This document shows positions 33,353 through 42,007 of a stretch of DNA of 64,000 nt, piece by piece (position 1 is the stretch's first letter; every line of letters begins with the position of its first letter). Under the pieces are notes generated by a model, which saw only the letters and a program-made list of their open reading frames with translations, did not search any database and was not told the origin of the DNA. A program made the translations under genes and the position numbers. Origin of the DNA: Streptomyces ardesiacus (GTDB lineage: Bacteria; Actinomycetota; Actinomycetes; Streptomycetales; Streptomycetaceae); NCBI RefSeq assembly GCF_003112575.1, contig NZ_BEWC01000002.1, positions 124,001 through 188,000 of the forward strand, read 5' to 3'.

Positions 33353-34291
33353 TCAGGTCAGTGCGGTCAGGCCCGGGGCGAAGGTGATCAGGAGGGGGAG
33401 GAGGGGGACAAGGGCCGCTGTCGCCGTGGTCAGGGCGCGGTGGCGGCGGGGCAGGCGCGGCCGGGGCTCCAGGAGGCGGTCGACCCGTTCGCCCAGGAGG
33501 CGGTGGCTGGAGGCGCAGGACAGGACCCCGCGGTGCTGGTTCAGCTCGATCAGGGCCAGCGCGGTGGTCAGGTGGCCGCAGCGCCGGGACGCGGTGTCGT
33601 CGGCCGACAGCTCGACCAGGCGGTGGGTCTGGTCGCAGAAGTGGGCGAAGAGCGGGACGCTCGGGAAGCCGGTGGCCAGCGCGGTCGACAGGTGCAGCAG
33701 CCAGTCGTGGCGGGCCCGGGCGTGGCCGCGCTCATGGGTGAGGACGGCGTCGAGCTGGTGGTCGGTGAGCCGGTGGAGGGCGCCGGTGGTGACGATGAGC
33801 TGGGGCGGACTGCCCGGCATCCACCAGGCGTCCGGGTACTCGTCCTCCAGGACCAGCAGGGGGCCGCGGGCGGCGGGGAGACCGGCGGGCAGGTCGGGGG
33901 CGCGTTCGCGCAGGTGGGCGCGGGAGCGGGCGCGGCGGCGGCGGGCCTCGACGAGTTCGCGGGCCAGCATGGCGGTCGTCCAGGCGGCACCGCCCGCCAG
34001 CAGAAGGGTGAGGACGGCGGCCCAGACCGGCCCGGCGGAGAGGTTGTACGCCGCGGTCACCGCGGGCGGTGCCGGGGCGAAGAGCTGGGCGCGGACGGTG
34101 CCGAAGACGGCGGTGGCGCCGAGCACGAGCGCCGTCAGACAGCACAGCAGCACGGTGGCGACCAGGCACTGCCACACCCACAGCGCGACCACGGGATCCC
34201 GCTCGGGCCACGCGGAACGGGTCAGCGCGCGGGGCACCGGCACCGCGGCGGTCACGGCGACGGCGAACAGCAGGAGCAGGCAGACGGTCAT
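33353..34291 (-). CDS. M56 family (BlaR1-like) membrane metallopeptidase
   Basis: A 312-residue protein with an N-terminal membrane helix, two more helices by residue 100, the zinc motif LTHERGHARARHDW (HExxH form, about residues 180-193) and a C-terminal membrane helix. M56 peptidases of this type are usually paired with a BlaI/MecI repressor gene, which they inactivate. No such repressor lies on either side here: recQ is upstream on the plus strand and fumarylacetoacetase follows. Its target is therefore unknown. The start was set at ATG 34291, just before the first membrane helix. Confidence 0.82.
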   Translation of the reverse strand: MTVCLLLLFAVAVTAAVPVPRALTRSAWPERDPVVALWVWQCLVATVLLCCLTALVLGATAVFGTVRAQLFAPAPPAVTAAYNLSAGPVWAAVLTLLLAGGAAWTTAMLARELVEARRRRARSRAHLRERAPDLPAGLPAARGPLLVLEDEYPDAWWMPGSPPQLIVTTGALHRLTDHQLDAVLTHERGHARARHDWLLHLSTALATGFPSVPLFAHFCDQTHRLVELSADDTASRRCGHLTTALALIELNQHRGVLSCASSHRLLGERVDRLLEPRPRLPRRHRALTTATAALVPLLPLLITFAPGLTALT

Positions 34292-34486
34292 GCCACTGGC
34301 TCCGGATCCTGGTCGAAGGATGGGCGGCTCTGGCTGTACAGGGGCTGTGCTGTGCTCAGTCGGACGGTGCGCCGGGCCCCGGACCGTCCCGGCCCGCGGG
34401 CGCACACCGCCCGACGCCAGTATGACGGGGCCGGGCGGTGCGAGTCAGGTACCGGCGGGCACCGGATGCGGAATCCGGGACGTCCG

Positions 34487-35713
34487 TCAGGACTCCCGGC
34501 CGGCCACCCGGCCGGTGACCTCGCCCAGGCCCACCCGGACGCCGCCCGGTCCCGGTGCCCACGCCGAGAGGGTCACCACGTCCCCGTCCTCCAGGAACGT
34601 CCGCTTGCCGTCGGGGAGTTCCAACGGCTCGCGGCCGTTCCAGGTCAGCTCCAGCAGCGACCCCCGCTCCCGCTCGGCGGGGCCGCTCACCGTGCCCGAG
34701 CCGTAGAGGTCGCCGGTGCGCAGCGAGGCGCCGTTGACCGTCATGTGGGCCAACTGCTGGGCGGCCGTCCAGTACATGGTGGAGAACGGCGGCTCGGAGA
34801 CGACATGCCCGTTGACGGCGACGGAGATCCGCAGGTCGTAGCCGCCGGGTTCGTCGTGGCCGCCGTCGGTGTCGTCCAGGTAGGGCAGCAGCGGGTGCGT
34901 GCGCTCGGGCGGTGCCACCCGCGCCTCCTCCAGGGCGTCCAGCGGGGTGATCCACGCCGACACCGACGTGGCGAAGGACTTGCCGAGGAAGGGGCCGAGG
35001 GGGACGTACTCCCAGGCCTGGATGTCGCGCGCCGACCAGTCGTTGAGCAGGCACAGCCCGAAGACGTGCTCGCGGAAGTCGCCGAGCGCCACCGGGCTGC
35101 CGAGTTCCGACGGCACGCCCACGACGAAGCCGACCTCGGCCTCGATGTCGAGGCGGACGGACGGGCCGAAGACGGGAGCGGCGTCGGACGGCGCCTTGCG
35201 CTGCCCCGACGGGCGGACGACGTCCGTGCCGGAGACGACGACCGTGCCGGAGCGGCCGTGGTAGCCGATCGGGAGGTGTTTCCAGTTCGGGGTGAGGGAG
35301 TCGGCGGCGTCGGGGCGGAAGATCCGGCCGACGTTCCTGGCGTGGTTCTCGGAGGCGTAGAAGTCGACGTAGTCGGCGACCTCGAAGGGCAGGTGCAGGG
35401 TCACCGACGACAGCGGGTGGAAGAGGGGTTCGAGAACCTCGCGGTGGGAGGGCACCGTCAGCCACGCCGTCAGCGCCCGCCGCACGTCCGACCAGGCGGT
35501 GCGCCCGGCGGCCAGCAGCGGGTTGAGGGTGGGCCGTGCGAGCAGGGACGCGTACGGCGAGCCGAGCGCGTGGGCCGCCGCGCCCGCGTCGAGGACGTGG
35601 TCGCCGAGCCGGACGCCCACCGTCCGCTCCCGTGAGCCGGGGATCGAGAACACGCCGTACGGAAGGTTGTGCGGGCCGAAGGGGTCGCCCTCGGGGACAT
35701 CGAAGGGGGGCAT
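34487..35713 (-). CDS. fahA: Fumarylacetoacetase
   Basis: This enzyme hydrolyses fumarylacetoacetate to fumarate and acetoacetate, the last step of tyrosine degradation. The 408-residue protein has the calcium/active-site motifs of the family: YVDFYASENHARNVG near residue 113, LDIEAEVGFVVG near 188 and LLNDWSARDIQAWEYVPLGP near 220, followed by KSFATSVSAWI. I chose ATG 35713 because AAAGCGAGG lies about nine bases upstream; ATG 35743 would add ten residues. No other tyrosine-catabolic gene is adjacent. Confidence 0.93.
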   Translation of the reverse strand: MPPFDVPEGDPFGPHNLPYGVFSIPGSRERTVGVRLGDHVLDAGAAAHALGSPYASLLARPTLNPLLAAGRTAWSDVRRALTAWLTVPSHREVLEPLFHPLSSVTLHLPFEVADYVDFYASENHARNVGRIFRPDAADSLTPNWKHLPIGYHGRSGTVVVSGTDVVRPSGQRKAPSDAAPVFGPSVRLDIEAEVGFVVGVPSELGSPVALGDFREHVFGLCLLNDWSARDIQAWEYVPLGPFLGKSFATSVSAWITPLDALEEARVAPPERTHPLLPYLDDTDGGHDEPGGYDLRISVAVNGHVVSEPPFSTMYWTAAQQLAHMTVNGASLRTGDLYGSGTVSGPAERERGSLLELTWNGREPLELPDGKRTFLEDGDVVTLSAWAPGPGGVRVGLGEVTGRVAGRES

Positions 35714-36033
35714 CGGGTGCTGCCTCGCTTTCGTGCTCGCCATGTGCGCCGTGCGCGCTGTGTGTCGTGCGGGCCACGTTACGGGTGAGGCACCGGTCTT
35801 GGGCAGTGCGACCGGAGGCGGCGCCCGGCGCGGCCGGAGGAGGCGCCCGGCAGTGCGCGGTGCCGCTCACCGGCGCGGAAGCCCTGAGTGGCGCCAGCCG
35901 ATGATGTGTCAGGTTGTGGGCACGATCGGGCGTCTGCGTGCATCCGCGGCCGGGTTCGAAGGCACTCGCTACGTCCTCGTTCGGAAGCGGTCGCCGGTGA
36001 GTCGGAAGGGTGCGGTGTCCGTATTCTCTGATC
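35714..36033. other. Divergent spacer between fahA and HAD phosphatase
   Basis: This 320-bp stretch has no supported gene. Near its right end TATTCT (36022-36027) lies seven bases before the ATG at 36034, so the HAD gene is probably transcribed without a leader. No recognisable operator was found for fahA. Confidence 0.45.
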
Positions 36034-36843
36034 ATGGACCGCACCGCATATGCACTCGTCGCCACCGACCTGGACGGCACGCTGCTCCGTGGCGACGACA
36101 CCGTCTCCGACCGGTCGCTGGCCGCGCTGGCGCGGGCCGCCGGGGCGGGTGCGCGCCACCTGGTGGTGACGGGCCGGCCGGCTCCCCGGGTGCGTTCCCT
36201 GCTCGACCGCCTCGGCTGCACGGGGCTCGCGGTCTGCGGGCAGGGCGCGCAGGTGTACGACGCCGGCGCGCACCGCATGCTGTGGTCGGTCACCCTGGAC
36301 CGGGAACTGGCCGAGACCGCGCTCGGCAAGATCGAGGCGGAGGTGGGCCAGGTGTCCGCCGCCGTCGACCAGGACGGCGTCGACGGGCTGACGCTCATCG
36401 AGCCGGGCTACCTGATGCCCCACCCCACTCTGCCCGCGGTGCGCGTCGAGCGGCGCGAGGAGCTGTGGGCCACGCCGATCAGCAAGGTCCTGCTGCGCCA
36501 CCCCGAGCTGACCGACGACGAGTTGGCGGCGACGGCGCGCGCGGTGGTCGGTTCCCTCGCGACGGTCGCCATGTCGGGGCCCGGCACGGTCGAGCTCCAG
36601 CCGTGCGGCATCACCAAGGCGACGGGTCTGGCGCTGGCCGCCGAGCACCTGGGCCTGGAGCGGCGGCGGACGATCGCCTTCGGGGACATGCCCAACGACA
36701 TCCCCATGTTCCAGTGGGCGGCCCACGGCGTCGCCATGGCCGGCGCCCACCCCGAGCTCAAGGCGGTGGCCGACGAGGTCACCACGACGAACGAGGACGA
36801 CGGCGTGGCCGTCGTCCTCGAGCGGATCTTCGGTGTCTCCTAG
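36034..36843 (+). CDS. HAD superfamily (Cof-type) phosphatase
   Basis: A 269-residue haloacid-dehalogenase-type hydrolase of the Cof/IIB subgroup. Motif I is ATDLDGTLLRGDD (nucleophile Asp near residue 10), motif II is in LVVTGRPAPRVR, and the C-terminal motifs are GITKATGLALAAEHLG and AFGDMPNDIPMFQWA. Such enzymes remove phosphate from sugars or cofactors; the substrate cannot be read from sequence. There is no ribosome site, consistent with a leaderless transcript. Convergent with the transglycosylase gene across a shared terminator. Confidence 0.88.
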   Translation: MDRTAYALVATDLDGTLLRGDDTVSDRSLAALARAAGAGARHLVVTGRPAPRVRSLLDRLGCTGLAVCGQGAQVYDAGAHRMLWSVTLDRELAETALGKIEAEVGQVSAAVDQDGVDGLTLIEPGYLMPHPTLPAVRVERREELWATPISKVLLRHPELTDDELAATARAVVGSLATVAMSGPGTVELQPCGITKATGLALAAEHLGLERRRTIAFGDMPNDIPMFQWAAHGVAMAGAHPELKAVADEVTTTNEDDGVAVVLERIFGVS

Positions 36844-36867
36844 CCGCGCCGGCGCGGCGGCGCGGCT
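36842..36867. terminator. Bidirectional hairpin between convergent genes
   Basis: AGCCGCGCC (36842-36850) pairs perfectly with GGCGCGGCT (36859-36867) around an 8-base loop. It starts inside the HAD stop codon and ends at the stop of the convergent gene, so it can serve both transcripts. Confidence 0.7.
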
Positions 36868-37355
36868 CAGTACGCGCTGAAGACGTTGTCCATCGAGCCG
36901 TAGCGGTCGGCCGCGTAGTTGCAGGCGGCGGTGATGTTGGCGACCGGGTCGTACGGGTCCCAGGAGGTGCCGGGCACGTGGTACGCCTGGAAGGTCGGGT
37001 CGATCACCTGGAGCAGGCCCTTGGACGGGGTGCCGTTGACGGCGTTGATGTCCCAGTTGTTGATGGCGTACGGGTTGCCGGAGGACTCCCGCATGATGTT
37101 GCGGTGGATGCCGTCGTAGGTCCCGGGAATGCCGTGCTGCGCCATGATGGCGAGCGACTCGCGGATCCAGCCGTCGAGGTTGTTCGGGTACGTCGTCGCC
37201 GCCGTGGTGGTGGTCGTGGCGGCGGCCGGGGCGGCGGAGGCGGTGGTGGCGCCGATGAGCGGCAGCGCGAGCACCGCGGCACCGGTGCCGGCCACGGCGA
37301 GCTTGCGGGCGAGGCGGCCCGTGCGGGCGTGACGGTTCAGACCGTTGGCAGACAT
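36867..37355 (-). CDS. Secreted lytic transglycosylase (SLT domain)
   Basis: A 162-residue exported peptidoglycan hydrolase. It has a twin-Arg/Lys N-terminus and a signal peptide ending at about residue 42 (ATTASAAPAA), a Thr-rich linker, then a C-terminal SLT-type domain with the catalytic Glu in RNIMRESSGNP, followed by SKGLLQVIDPTFQAY and ITAACNYAADRYG. It should cut the MurNAc-GlcNAc bond. Its 5' leader contains a ydaO-type c-di-AMP riboswitch (37372-37510), and the ribosome site AAGGAG lies directly after the riboswitch, so expression is expected to fall when c-di-AMP is high. Confidence 0.9.
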   Translation of the reverse strand: MSANGLNRHARTGRLARKLAVAGTGAAVLALPLIGATTASAAPAAATTTTTAATTYPNNLDGWIRESLAIMAQHGIPGTYDGIHRNIMRESSGNPYAINNWDINAVNGTPSKGLLQVIDPTFQAYHVPGTSWDPYDPVANITAACNYAADRYGSMDNVFSAY

Positions 37356-37371
37356 GCTGTGTCCCTCTCCT

Positions 37372-37510
37372 TACGCCTGCGAGGTGAGCTGTCGGGTTCG
37401 GGCGGGGAGGTGCCCGGCCGCGCCCTGACGGGTACGGCTTCACCCCGAGCCGCTCCGGTGGTGACCGGTGCGGCGACTTACCTGGGTCCCCCGCTCCTGC
37501 CGGCGAGTGT
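37372..37510 (-). ncRNA. c-di-AMP riboswitch (ydaO/yuaA type)
   Basis: Read on the minus strand, this leader has the conserved core of the ydaO element. GGGGGACCCAGGTAAGTCGCC lies in the 5' half. GGCTCGGGGTGAAGCC and CCCGAACCCGACAGCTCACC are in the 3' half, followed by TCGCAGGCGTAAGG, with GCC/GGC ends able to pair as P1. The family binds cyclic di-AMP and in actinobacteria typically precedes cell-wall hydrolase genes, as here. The exact 5' boundary is uncertain by 10-20 bases. Confidence 0.82.
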
Positions 37511-38337
37511 GTTGGGTGGATGACGGTGCGACGGGCGGTGGCAGGATTCGGCGTCCGCCCGACAGGCCGGGAACGTATGCGAGAGCACATGTCCGGAACA
37601 AGTGCAGGAATCACCCAACATGCTAGTTGACCTTGGTCTGGGGTGTTTGGGGCTCTTGATCCTTTGCGGTTGCCAAGCCTCAACTGGCTTGCGGGGCAAA
37701 GGGAGGGCACAGGTTGCGGCGAGGTTGCCCGCAGGCGGATCGGAGTGAGCCAACTCACGGGCCTCAACAAGCGCGGCAAAACGGGCATTAACCTCAATCA
37801 ATCCCCAACCGGCCGCGGGTCGGGAGGGCTTCGGGTGTCGAGTGCGGGAGAGGGGGAAGCGGAGTGGGGGATGCGGCCGAGGGCGGGCCCGAGGGCGACT
37901 CCGGAGGTGGGTCCGTGGGTGACTCCGAAGGCGGGCCCGCAGGGCCGCCCGATGGGGGCCCGGGGGAGGGTTCGCGAGTGCCGGAGGGGGGCGTGGCGCG
38001 GAGTGTGGGCGCGCGCGTGGGTCGGGTGACGTTCTCGGAGTGCGCGCCGTTGTGGGGAGTGGTGGGATCTTGGACGGCGGCTTCCGGCCCGCTCGCCCCG
38101 TCCGGGGTGCCACTCGTCCGGTCCGGGGTCCGGCTCACCCCTCTGGCGATATCGATCAAAATCTGCTCATATCACCTGATCAAAAACATACCGTTCATGA
38201 TCTGATACCGACCGGCCTGTAACCGTGGGCGCTAGCGGTGATCGAAACGTGACCGGATACGCTGACTTGAGTGGTGGCAGCGACCTATCGACAAACCAGG
38301 TAATCGCCAGTAGACACCAGCAGACAGGAGACCCCTC
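37511..38337. other. Long gene-free region between riboswitch and polyprenyl synthase
   Basis: I find no gene I can support in these 827 bases. On the minus strand 37521-37640 should hold the promoter of the riboswitch transcript (TTGTTC and TACGTT, 18 bases apart, are a weak candidate). From 37830 to 38000 the DNA is G-rich with repeated GGGCCCG/CTCCGAGG-like words. From 38145 to 38215 it turns unusually A/T-rich, with three GATCAAA/TGATC words, and probably holds the promoter of the polyprenyl synthase gene. Confidence 0.4.
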
Positions 38338-39348
38338 GTGACCGTCGTCGGGCCGTTCGGGCTGAGCGTGCGGGACCAGGCTCTGGAAGCCGATGTCCAG
38401 GCCGGATTGGTTGCTGTCGAGGAAGGGTTGCTTGAGGCAACCAAAAGCGAGGTGCCGTTCATCACGGAGGCCGCCCAGCACCTGGTGCGGGCCGGCGGCA
38501 AACGGTTCCGGCCGCTGCTGGTGATGCTCTCGGCCCAGTTCGGCGACCCCTACGCCCCCGGCATCGTGCCCTCGGCCGTGGTCGTGGAGCTGACCCACCT
38601 CGCCACGCTGTATCACGACGACGTGATGGACGAGGCCACCGTGCGGCGCGGGGTGCCCAGCGCGAACACCCGCTGGGGCAACTCGGTCGCGGTCCTCACC
38701 GGCGACTTCCTCTTCGCCCGCGCCTCGCAGATCCTCGCCGACCTCGGGCCCGAGGCCGTCCGCGTCCAGGCCCTCGCGTTCGAGCGGCTGGTCACCGGCC
38801 AGATCCTGGAGACGGCGGGACCGCAGGACGGCCGCGATCCGGTCGACCACTACCTGGACGTCCTGGGCGGCAAGACCGGCTCGCTGGTGGCGGTCTCCTG
38901 CCGTTTCGGCGCGATGATGTCCGGCGCCGACGAGACCGTGGTCGACGTGCTCACCCAGTACGGCGAGCGGCTCGGCGTCGCCTTCCAGCTCGCGGACGAC
39001 GTCCTGGACATCGCCTCCGACTCCGACGAGTCCGGCAAGACGCCCGGCACGGACCTGCGCGAGGGCATCCCCACCCTGCCCGTACTGCGGCTGCGCGAGC
39101 GGGCGGCCCGGCTGGGGCTCGCCGAGGACGTCGCCCTGTGCGAACTGCTCGACTCCGACCTGAGCGACGACGCCCGACACGCCGAGGCGCTGCGCCTGCT
39201 GCGCGCCCACCCCGCGCTGGAGCAGGCGCGCAAGGACACCGTCCGGTACGCCAAGGATGCCCGCGCCGCGCTGGCCCCGCTGCGGGAGTGCGACGCGAAG
39301 GCCGCGCTGGTGGAGCTGTGCGACGCGGTGGTCCACCGCGCGGGGTGA
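38338..39348 (+). CDS. Long-chain polyprenyl diphosphate synthase
   Basis: A 336-residue trans-prenyltransferase that elongates isoprenoids, most likely making the octa- or nonaprenyl diphosphate side chain of menaquinone. The first Asp-rich motif is in LYHDDVMDEATVRRG (near residue 98) and the second in FQLADDVLDIASD (near 218); RAGGKRFRPLL near 52 binds the pyrophosphate. Residues just before the first Asp motif are small/medium (THLATLYHDD), consistent with a long product. GTG start with CAGGAGACC upstream. A hairpin follows at 39450. Other menaquinone genes are in the window. Confidence 0.9.
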   Translation: MTVVGPFGLSVRDQALEADVQAGLVAVEEGLLEATKSEVPFITEAAQHLVRAGGKRFRPLLVMLSAQFGDPYAPGIVPSAVVVELTHLATLYHDDVMDEATVRRGVPSANTRWGNSVAVLTGDFLFARASQILADLGPEAVRVQALAFERLVTGQILETAGPQDGRDPVDHYLDVLGGKTGSLVAVSCRFGAMMSGADETVVDVLTQYGERLGVAFQLADDVLDIASDSDESGKTPGTDLREGIPTLPVLRLRERAARLGLAEDVALCELLDSDLSDDARHAEALRLLRAHPALEQARKDTVRYAKDARAALAPLRECDAKAALVELCDAVVHRAG

Positions 39349-39671
39349 CCGCCGCCCCGTGCCGCCCGTCCCGCGCCCGCCCGGCCCCGCCCGTCCCGGC
39401 CCCGCCCGTCCCGTGCGCGCCCGCCCTCTGCCGTCCGCCGTGTGCCGTACTCCGGCCCCTACGGGCCGGAGGAGCCGCAGCCCCTCCGTGTCATCCCGCA
39501 GGAGTAGGCGGAGTTGAGCCCGCGGTCTGACGCCTGTGCGCCGGTGATTTGGTCAGATGGACACCACGGAAACACACCGATCCTCACCGATTCGGGTGAG
39601 AATGGCGGCTCACGGGTGAACGAGTGCGAGGTCGCGAGACAGCCGCCGCCGACGACGGAGGTAGGGCACAC
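39349..39671. other. Spacer with CCCGTCCCG repeats and terminator
   Basis: This 323-bp stretch has no supported gene. Its left part (39357-39430) is built of CCCGCCCGTCCCG-like repeats. A hairpin lies at 39450-39471. The right part should carry the promoter of the next gene, but no clear -10/-35 pair is visible. Confidence 0.45.
39450..39471 (+). terminator. Hairpin terminator after polyprenyl synthase
   Basis: CTCCGGCCC (39450-39458) pairs perfectly with GGGCCGGAG (39463-39471) around a 4-base loop CTAC, about 100 bases after the stop codon. No U-run follows. Confidence 0.65.
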
Positions 39672-40910
39672 ATGGCACCGATCGATTCCGACGACAACAC
39701 GACCGCCGGGGAGGGCGAGGAGCTGCGTGCCGGACGGCGCAAGGCCGCGCGGTACGTCGTCCCGGTCGCGGTGATGGGGGTGGCGGCCGCGACGATCGGC
39801 CTCGTCCCGGCGCTCGCCGACTCCGGGGACCCCGACCTGCCGAAGATCACGGCGCAGCAGCTCATCGAGAAGATTGCCACGTCGGACGTCGAGCAGATGT
39901 CCGGCACGGTGCGCATCAACACCGACCTGGGCCTGCCGGACCTCGGTGGACTGGAGAGCGGCCTGCTCTCCGGCATGTCCGCGGGTCCCGGCTCCGGCGG
40001 GGACGGCGAGGGCTCCGCCGCCGACCCCTCGGCCAAGCTCACCGAGCTGGTGTCCGGCAGTCACACGCTGCGCGTCGCGGCCGACGGCCCCGACCGGCAG
40101 AAGCTGTCCCTGCTGGAGAACGCCGCCGAGTACAGCCTCGTCCACAACGGCGAGGACGTCTGGGGCTACGACAGCAAGTCCAACGAGGTCTACCACTCCA
40201 CCGCCCCCGCGGACGAGGGGCGGCCGGGCAGGGGCACGCCGGACAAGGACGTGCCGGCCACTCCGAAGGACTTCGCCGAGCAGGCGCTCAAGGCGGTCGA
40301 CGACACCACGTCCGTCACCGTCCGCGGCACCGCTCAGGTGGCCGGCCGGGACGCCTACCGCCTCGTCGTCGAGCCCAAGCAGGACGGTTCCACGGTCAGC
40401 GCGATCACCGTGGCCGTGGACGCCGAGACCGGCCTGCCGCTGAAGTTCACGCTGACCCCGGCGAGCGGCGGCGCCGCCGTGGTCGACGTGGGCTTCACCC
40501 AGGTCAGCTTCGCGAAGCCGGACGCGTCGACGTTCGACTTCACGCCGCCCGAGGGGGCGAAGGTCACCGAGAGCGACACGGGCGCCAAGGCTCCCGAGCA
40601 CGGGCGCCCGGCCGGGGGCGACCTCGCCGGGGAGCTGGAGGGCCTCAAGGTGATCGGTGAGGGCTGGAACTCGATCGCCACCTTCGACACCGGCGCCCGG
40701 GGCGGCCTGCCCACGGGCTCCCCGGGCGGCGACCTCGGCGGCCTCGGCGGATTCCTCGGCTCCTTCGGCGACCAGGTCAAGGGCGACTTCGGCTCGGGCA
40801 CGGTCTTCAAGACCCGCCTCGTCAACGCCCTGATCACCGACGACGGCAAGGTCTACGCCGGTGCGGTCACCAAGGACGCCCTGGTGAAGGCGGCCGACGC
40901 CGCGCGGTAG
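39672..40910 (+). CDS. Membrane-anchored LolA/MucB-like protein
   Basis: A 412-residue protein with a cytoplasmic N-terminus, one membrane segment (about residues 32-54) and a large exported part. The exported part has the fold signature of LolA/RseB-type lipid-binding domains: LIEKIATSDVEQMSGTVRI near the start, LLENAAEYSLVHNGEDVWGYD in the middle, VEPKQDGSTVSAITVAVD and PLKFTLTPASGGAAVVDVGF later. Such domains bind acyl chains or act as sensors. Two genes for an ABC-2 transporter follow in the same direction (90-bp gap), suggesting a joint role in moving a lipid or lipoprotein. There is no outer membrane here, so the classical Lol role cannot apply. Confidence 0.75.
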   Translation: MAPIDSDDNTTAGEGEELRAGRRKAARYVVPVAVMGVAAATIGLVPALADSGDPDLPKITAQQLIEKIATSDVEQMSGTVRINTDLGLPDLGGLESGLLSGMSAGPGSGGDGEGSAADPSAKLTELVSGSHTLRVAADGPDRQKLSLLENAAEYSLVHNGEDVWGYDSKSNEVYHSTAPADEGRPGRGTPDKDVPATPKDFAEQALKAVDDTTSVTVRGTAQVAGRDAYRLVVEPKQDGSTVSAITVAVDAETGLPLKFTLTPASGGAAVVDVGFTQVSFAKPDASTFDFTPPEGAKVTESDTGAKAPEHGRPAGGDLAGELEGLKVIGEGWNSIATFDTGARGGLPTGSPGGDLGGLGGFLGSFGDQVKGDFGSGTVFKTRLVNALITDDGKVYAGAVTKDALVKAADAAR

Positions 40911-40999
40911 GACGTCCGCGGCACGCCACCCGCACAGCGCGGAAAAGCGGGACGAGGCGAACGCGGCGAACGAGGAGAACGAGGGAAACGAGGGAGCCG

Positions 41000-42007
41000 A
41001 TGGCCGAACCGTCCGCCACGGGGCCGGAGCGCCCGGGCCGCGCACCGGAGCGGGAGCCCGCCCGGGAAGGCGGGGAGGACGCCGTCATCGCCACCCGCGG
41101 GCTCACCAAGCGCTACCGCGGTGGACAACTCGCCGTCGACGGTCTGGACCTCACCGTCCCGGCGGGCAGCGTCTTCGGCTTCCTCGGTCCCAACGGCTCC
41201 GGCAAGACCACCACCATCCGCATGCTGATGGGGCTGATCGAACCCACCTCGGGCAGCGCCCGGGTCCTCGGCCTGCCCATGCCGCGCGCGTCGCGCACCG
41301 TACTGCCCAGGGTCGGCGCCCTCATCGAGGGCCCGGCCCTGTACGGCTTCCTCTCCGGCCGGGACAACCTGCTGCGCTACGACGCCGCCGACCCGACGGC
41401 CGATCCGCGCACCCGGCGCGAGCGCGTCGCCGCGGCGCTGGACCGGGTGGGCCTCGCGGCGGCGGGCGGCAAGAAGGCGAAGGCGTACTCGCTCGGCATG
41501 AAGCAGCGGCTGGGCCTCGCCGCGGCGCTGCTCCAGCCGCGCCGCCTGCTCGTCCTGGACGAGCCGACCAACGGGCTCGACCCCCAGGGCATGCGCGAGA
41601 TCCGCACCCTCGTGCGCGAACTGGCCTCCGACGGCACCACCGTCTTCCTCTCCTCCCACCTGCTGGACGAGATCGAGCAGGTGTGCACCCACGCCGCCGT
41701 GATGGCACAGGGGCGGCTGATCACCCAGGGCGCGGTCGCCGACCTGGCGGCCGGTGCACGCGGCCGGCTGGTGGTGACCACGCCGGACGCGGGCGACGCC
41801 GCCCGGGTGCTGAAGGAGCAGGGGGCCGCGGACGTGGTGGTCGACGAGGACCGGGTGACGGCGGAGCCGCCGGAGCGGGACCTCGCCGAGGTGAACGCGG
41901 CGCTGGTCGCGGCCCGTGTCCGGGTCCGCGGCTTCACCCTGGAACGGGCCTCGCTGGAGGACGCGTTCGTGGCGCTGACCGGGGAGGGTTTCGATGTCGC
42001 GGGCTGA
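41000..42007 (+). CDS. ABC transporter ATP-binding protein
   Basis: A 335-residue ATPase of the DrrA/CcmA type for an ABC-2 exporter. Walker A is FLGPNGSGKTTT near residue 66, the signature is YSLGMKQRLGLAAAL near 163, Walker B is LLVLDEPTNGLDPQGM near 185, and the switch His is in FLSSHLLDEIEQ. The C-terminal ~90 residues form the extra regulatory domain seen in this subgroup. GAGGGAAACGAGGGAGCC precedes the ATG. Its end overlaps the permease gene by 14 bases, and the LolA-like gene is upstream. Confidence 0.92.
   Translation: MAEPSATGPERPGRAPEREPAREGGEDAVIATRGLTKRYRGGQLAVDGLDLTVPAGSVFGFLGPNGSGKTTTIRMLMGLIEPTSGSARVLGLPMPRASRTVLPRVGALIEGPALYGFLSGRDNLLRYDAADPTADPRTRRERVAAALDRVGLAAAGGKKAKAYSLGMKQRLGLAAALLQPRRLLVLDEPTNGLDPQGMREIRTLVRELASDGTTVFLSSHLLDEIEQVCTHAAVMAQGRLITQGAVADLAAGARGRLVVTTPDAGDAARVLKEQGAADVVVDEDRVTAEPPERDLAEVNAALVAARVRVRGFTLERASLEDAFVALTGEGFDVAG

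Noticed and set aside
37794..38159. Minus-strand TTG-start frame for a 121-residue Pro/Ser-rich protein
   Set aside because: No ribosome site, overlapping plus-strand frames of equal quality, and a low-complexity translation. I treat the region as non-coding.
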